Below, piece by piece: positions 55,968 to 59,738 of a stretch of 59,738 nucleotides of DNA. Position 1 is the stretch's first letter, and each line of letters begins with the position of its first letter. The notes beneath the pieces were generated by a model, which searched no databases, was not told the origin of the DNA, and saw only the letters and a list, made by a program, of their open reading frames with translations. Source of the stretch: Hyphomicrobiales bacterium (GTDB lineage Bacteria; Pseudomonadota; Alphaproteobacteria; Rhizobiales; Methyloligellaceae); contig JAJFHO010000197.1 in NCBI GenBank assembly GCA_021775575.1, positions 1 to 59,738 on the forward strand, in the 5' to 3' direction. The translations under genes and the position numbers were made by a program.

Positions 55968-56416
55968 GCCGCAAACCCCCGCTGCACTCGCTGACGCCTC
56001 CCTTTGCTCAATGTGCCCTCTTGAGCCACGGGAAGCGATCCCTCTGTTTGAAAATAGCATTGCAGCCGGTAGAGGCCAGTACAAAATATCGGTGTGGGAT
56101 TTTCTCCACATGTCCGCACAGGATTTGGTGGCTTCCGCTGTATGAGCGAAGCCTATGATTTACAGATGGAAATGACGGCAATCCTTGTTTTTTGAGTAGT
56201 ATTTGATCAGCGGCATTCAATGTCGACAGGAGGCAAGATGTTGCAAAAGAGCCACGGAGTAGAGCTTTTTTCCCCCAATATCAGTGGCGAATTGCGGTAA
56301 TTGGCCCAATTGATTCGGTTATTCCGGTTGGCCGCGACGGCCATATGCTATTGCGCGGAGCCAACGAACCGCAATAATGACCCCAGACCAAAGCCAAAGC
56401 TCAACGGGACAAAGGC
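55968..56416. other. Intergenic region, cold-shock gene to glyoxalase
   Basis: 449 bases with divergent genes at both ends. The left part may be a long leader of the cold-shock gene. On the plus strand an AGGAGG (56228-56233) stands 4 bases before an ATG that opens a 20-codon frame ending at 56300; too short to call a gene but the ribosome site is perfect. No RNA gene recognised. Confidence 0.4.
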
Positions 56417-56836
56417 ATGAAGTATCTTCACACAATGGTCCGCATTTCCGATGTCGACAAATCCCTCGACTTCTATTGCAGCAAGCTTGGCCTGCAGGAA
56501 GTCAGGCGGCGTGAAGACGAAGCGGGACGCTTTACGCTTATTTTTCTCAGCGCGGGAGGCGACGAGAACGCTCTGCTCGAGCTGACATATAACTGGGATC
56601 CGGAACAATATGGTGAAGGCCGCAATTTCGGCCACCTCGCCTATGAGGTCGACGACATATATGAAACCTGCCGGAAATTGATGGATGGCGGCGTTACCAT
56701 AAACCGTCCGCCGCGCGATGGACGGATGGCGTTCATCCGTTCCCCGGACAATGTTTCCATCGAACTGCTTCAGAAGGGCGGGTCACTTGAAAAGAAAGAG
56801 CCCTGGGCTTCAATGGAAAACAGCGGCAAATGGTAG
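56417..56836 (+). CDS. gloA: Lactoylglutathione lyase (glyoxalase I)
   Basis: 139 residues; converts the methylglyoxal-glutathione adduct to S-lactoylglutathione. Metal ligands H5, E55, H73 and E116 are all present, at positions almost equal to E. coli GloA, and the short form without zinc-type inserts suggests a Ni(II) enzyme. ATG at 56417 with AAAGG a few bases upstream. Confidence 0.94.
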   Translation: MKYLHTMVRISDVDKSLDFYCSKLGLQEVRRREDEAGRFTLIFLSAGGDENALLELTYNWDPEQYGEGRNFGHLAYEVDDIYETCRKLMDGGVTINRPPRDGRMAFIRSPDNVSIELLQKGGSLEKKEPWASMENSGKW

Positions 56837-56894
56837 GAGCGACCGGCCCGCGGCGAATTTTTACACACCGCTGAAAATGGCACGCCGGGAAGAA

Positions 56895-56969
56895 TGGCAC
56901 CCCCTAGGAGAATCGAACTCCTCTTTCCAGGTTGAAAACCTGGCGTCCTAACCGATAGACGAAGGGGGC
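56895..56969 (-). tRNA. tRNA-Glu (TTC)
   Basis: Minus-strand cloverleaf: acceptor GCCCCCT/AGGGGGT (terminal G-T), anticodon stem CCAGG/CCTGG around TTTTCAA, T-arm AGTTCGATTCT, encoded GCCA. Confidence 0.96.
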
Positions 56970-57044
56970 GCAGCCACGCGCTGATATAGAAGGGTTCGCG
57001 TTTGCTTTCAACCTTCCGGTGCACCGGAAATATCTCTCGTCCCG

Positions 57045-58877
57045 TTATCCTTTTTGCGGGTCGGCGGCATCTTCTATCTGCAATTCGATCGATTCCCTTC
57101 CACCCCAATGGTTGCGCCTCAAATGGCCCGCGACATGGAGCGGAAGTCCGCCGGACTCCAGAAGCGCCGCGCCGAGCGGCGTATTCGCCGATCTGAACGC
57201 AATCGCATCGATATGACTGCCATCGGATGCGGAAAGGCTGCAGCGGATGTGAGATTCCCCAACGACCTTTGCAAAGCGGCGGCGATGAGCGGCGAAAGCG
57301 AAGCGGGGCTGCGGATTGCCGCTGCCATAGGGACCCGCCTGATCGAGAAGCGCCATAAGATCCTCATTCGCCCCCGATGGCATCAAGGCTGCGTCAATCT
57401 TCAACACGCTTGCCACGCCCGCATGGACGAGAGAGTCCCCGGCGCACGCCTCCAGATAATCCGAAAACGCTCCAAGTTTATCGCGCCCGATCGTCAGTCC
57501 GGCGGCCATTGCATGACCGCCGCCCTTGATCAGCAACCCTTTCGCGCAGGCAGCCGATATGGCGGAGCCTATATCGACACCGGGAATGGAGCGTGCCGAT
57601 CCGGCGCCTGCACCGGCGCCGTCCCAGGCGACCGCGATCGATGGCCGCGAAAAACGCTCGGTAAGCCGCGACGCCACAAGACCGACGATGCCGCGGTGCC
57701 AGCCTTCGCCATGCACGACGATCACAGCCGCCTCGGGCCGGTCTGCAAGAATATGATCCGCTTGTGCAAACCCCTCCTCGCACATTGCGCTTTCCAATGC
57801 TTTGCGTTCAGCGTTCAGACGCTCCAGGGTTGCCGCAATTCCAGCGGCCTCCAGATCGTCGTTGGTTGTAAGCAGGCGAGCGCCGAGCCCGGAATCGCCA
57901 ATGCGCCCGCCCGCGTTGATGCGCGGACCCAGCACGAAACCCAGATGATAGGATGACGGCTCGGCGGACAGCCGGGCTGAGTCGGCCAACGCGCGCAGCC
58001 CTGTATTGCGCCGTTGCCGAAGCACCTGCAGGCCTTTGGCGACGAACGCGCGGTTCAGGCCCTTTAACGGGACGACGTCGCAGACGGTAGCGAGCGCAAC
58101 CAGGTCGAGCCATTGCAGAAGATCGCATTCGCCGCCGCCCTTGTCATACCAGCCGGCTTGCCGCAGGGAACGCGCCACGGCGACCAGAAACAAAAACGTC
58201 ACCCCGGCGGCGGCCAGGTCGCCCTGCCCGCTGACATCGTCAAGACGGTTGGGATTGATAAGCGCCGATGCCCCGGGCAGATGTTCGCCGGCCAGATGAT
58301 GGTCGATGACGATCACGTCGGCGCCCAGTTTTCGCGCATGCGCTATAGGCTCAGCCGACGCCGTTCCGCAGTCGACCGCGACGATAACCCGTGCGCCGGC
58401 TTCGACGAGCGAGTTAAAGGCTTCCTTGTTCGGTCCGTATCCTTCCGTAATCCGGTCTGGAATATATATCTCCGGCTCATTGCCGTGCGATCTCAAAAAC
58501 CGCGCAACGAGCGCGGCGCTGGCCGCTCCGTCGACATCATAGTCACCGAAGATCGCGATCTTTTCGCGATCCCTGATGGCGCCGGCAAGCCGGTCGGCGC
58601 CCGCATCCATGTCCTGAAGCGTCGATGGATCGGGCATAAGACGTTTCAAGGTCGGATCGAGAAAGTCGCTGACGGCGTCAGGCCCGACGCCGCGCGCGGC
58701 CAGCACGCGGGCAAGAAGGCCTGGCAGAGAGTGGCGCTGTGCAATCGTCTCGGCGACGTTTGCGCGCGTCTGGTCAAGCCGGTCTACCCAGCGCATACCG
58801 CGCGCGGAGCAGCTGACACCGAGAAAGGGCGGCTGTTCCGGAGTGCCGGCGGGTATTTTCTGGGCGGACGCTTTCAT
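57045..58877 (-). CDS. recJ: Single-stranded-DNA exonuclease RecJ
   Basis: 610 residues; 5'-3' single-strand exonuclease used in RecF-pathway recombination and mismatch repair. DHH phosphoesterase motifs: DYDVDG at 112-117, DCGT at 169-172, DHH at 192-194; DHHA1 motif GGGHAMAAG and the C-terminal OB-like domain follow. Length in the normal range. Starts 62 bases after glpX, possibly co-transcribed. Confidence 0.96.
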   Translation of the reverse strand: MKASAQKIPAGTPEQPPFLGVSCSARGMRWVDRLDQTRANVAETIAQRHSLPGLLARVLAARGVGPDAVSDFLDPTLKRLMPDPSTLQDMDAGADRLAGAIRDREKIAIFGDYDVDGAASAALVARFLRSHGNEPEIYIPDRITEGYGPNKEAFNSLVEAGARVIVAVDCGTASAEPIAHARKLGADVIVIDHHLAGEHLPGASALINPNRLDDVSGQGDLAAAGVTFLFLVAVARSLRQAGWYDKGGGECDLLQWLDLVALATVCDVVPLKGLNRAFVAKGLQVLRQRRNTGLRALADSARLSAEPSSYHLGFVLGPRINAGGRIGDSGLGARLLTTNDDLEAAGIAATLERLNAERKALESAMCEEGFAQADHILADRPEAAVIVVHGEGWHRGIVGLVASRLTERFSRPSIAVAWDGAGAGAGSARSIPGVDIGSAISAACAKGLLIKGGGHAMAAGLTIGRDKLGAFSDYLEACAGDSLVHAGVASVLKIDAALMPSGANEDLMALLDQAGPYGSGNPQPRFAFAAHRRRFAKVVGESHIRCSLSASDGSHIDAIAFRSANTPLGAALLESGGLPLHVAGHLRRNHWGGRESIELQIEDAADPQKG

Positions 58878-58939
58878 GAGCTGAGGTTCCGAAGCGTCAT
58901 CTCATAGGCCGATTCGGAACTGCCGCCGGTCTCGCGGGC

Positions 58940-59738
58940 TTATTCGAACTTGGCCATCCCCCTATGCTCGGTCCGAATCCAGCGTACGGTTCGCGTCTTG
59001 GCGCGCATGATGACGGTTTGCGTACTGGTAACATCCGCACCGAACTTGACGCCGTCCAGCATCGAACCGTCGGTGACCCCGGTCGCCGCGAACAAAACAT
59101 CGCCCGAGGCAAGTTCCTGCATTGAATATTTCCGGTCGATGTCTTCGATACCGATGGCCGCGACACTGGCGCGGTGGTCGTCGTTCATCGGATATAGCCG
59201 CGTCTCCATCTGGCCGCCGATACAACGCAAAGCAGCCGCGGCCAGAACGCCTTCCGGGGCGCCGCCAATGCCGAAATAGATGTCGATCCCGGTCTCGGCC
59301 GGATTGGTCGTGTGAATTACACCGGCGATATCACCGTCACCGATCAGGCGGATCGCGGCGCCGGAGTTTCTTACGCTCTCAATCAGTTTGGCATGCCGCG
59401 GACGGTCGAGGATACACGCGGTTATCCCCGAAACCGGGACACCCTTCGCTTGCGCAACCGCCTTGATATTATCGGCCGGTGACGCATCAAGATCGACGAG
59501 GCCCGGTTCGAAACCGGGGCCTATGGCAATTTTGTCCATATAAATATCGGGTGAATGCAGAAGCGTCCCGCGCTCCGCGATCGCCAATACCGCAAGCGAG
59601 TCCGGCAGCGCCTTTGCGCAGATCGTCGTGCCTTCGAGCGGATCGACGGCGATATCGACGTCCGGGCCGTCGCCCGTGCCGACCTCTTCACCGATAAAGA
59701 GCATCGGCGCTTCGTCGCGCTCGCCTTCGCCGATAACG
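58940..59738 (-). CDS. glpX: Class II fructose-1,6-bisphosphatase GlpX (5' part outside window)
   Basis: Gluconeogenic phosphatase of the GlpX family. The frame is open to the right edge, where VIGEGERDEAP is readable, so the N-terminal part (about 50-60 residues) lies outside. Metal and substrate motifs: GEGERDEAPM, DPLEGTT, HTTNPAETGIDIYFGIGGAPEG. About 265 residues are visible, down to a normal C-terminus (RTEHRGMAKFE). Upstream of recJ. Confidence 0.96.
   Translation of the reverse strand, partial: VIGEGERDEAPMLFIGEEVGTGDGPDVDIAVDPLEGTTICAKALPDSLAVLAIAERGTLLHSPDIYMDKIAIGPGFEPGLVDLDASPADNIKAVAQAKGVPVSGITACILDRPRHAKLIESVRNSGAAIRLIGDGDIAGVIHTTNPAETGIDIYFGIGGAPEGVLAAAALRCIGGQMETRLYPMNDDHRASVAAIGIEDIDRKYSMQELASGDVLFAATGVTDGSMLDGVKFGADVTSTQTVIMRAKTRTVRWIRTEHRGMAKFE

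Noticed and set aside
1-59738. CRISPR arrays, integrases, prophage or toxin-antitoxin pairs.
   Set aside because: No regularly spaced repeats, no integrase or phage proteins, and no paired small toxin/antitoxin genes were seen, despite six tRNA genes that could serve as integration sites.

Overview
The window looks like chromosomal DNA of an alphaproteobacterium of moderately high GC content. Evidence: a full nuo operon in the A-to-L order, the tig-clpP-clpX-lon-hup block, a mitochondrial-type NDUFS4 accessory subunit gene, and a two-domain cold-shock gene next to a DUF192 gene. The family cannot be fixed from sequence alone. Six tRNA genes (Asp, Val, Leu, Arg, Pro, Glu) are all on the minus strand, as are most genes.

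Layout. 1-11121 (minus): nuoA to nuoL, with nuoL cut by the left edge; an extra FlK-like acyl-CoA thioesterase gene is embedded between nuoC and nuoD. 11122-11627: a gene-free stretch packed with palindromes. 11628-12665 (+): an alpha/beta hydrolase. 12707-21604 (minus): a tightly coupled nitrous oxide reductase operon nosR-Z-D-F-Y-L-X, preceded by a perfect Nnr/Fnr-type box shared with a divergent unknown helical protein (21784-22701). 22674-28547 (minus): a catabolic block (Crp/Fnr regulator, short-chain dehydrogenase, orphan TRAP binding protein, small membrane protein, aldehyde dehydrogenase, 3-hydroxyisobutyrate dehydrogenase-like enzyme) with a perfect palindromic operator. 28608-30918: two divergent uroporphyrinogen decarboxylase/MtaA-type methyltransferases. 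30926-35231: an RND efflux pump and its adaptor. 35232-36762: a more AT-rich patch with a probable IS3 orfA remnant and a saccharopine dehydrogenase-like gene. 36848-44986: tRNAs, an 11-residue-repeat exported protein, HU, Lon, ClpX, ClpP and trigger factor. 45127-53035: a small membrane protein, a Tat-exported multicopper oxidase, and a sulfur/amino-acid group (cysK, AlaX editing protein, sseA, aapP/aapJ without permeases, metC). 53059-59738: a Ca/Na exchanger, tRNAs, NDUFS4, DUF192, a double cold-shock protein, glyoxalase I, recJ and glpX (cut by the right edge).

How it works together. Complex I (nuo plus the distant NDUFS4 gene) feeds electrons into a respiratory chain that can end at periplasmic N2O reductase. 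NosR (flavinylated, iron-sulfur), NosX (flavin transferase), NosDFY and NosL (copper-site maturation) support NosZ. Oxygen/NO control is suggested by the box in front of nosR. The most unusual items are the FlK-like gene inside the complex I operon, the palindrome array upstream of nuoA, the 11-mer repeat protein, the regulator-plus-palindrome pair in the catabolic block, and the amino-acid ABC locus that has lost its permeases.
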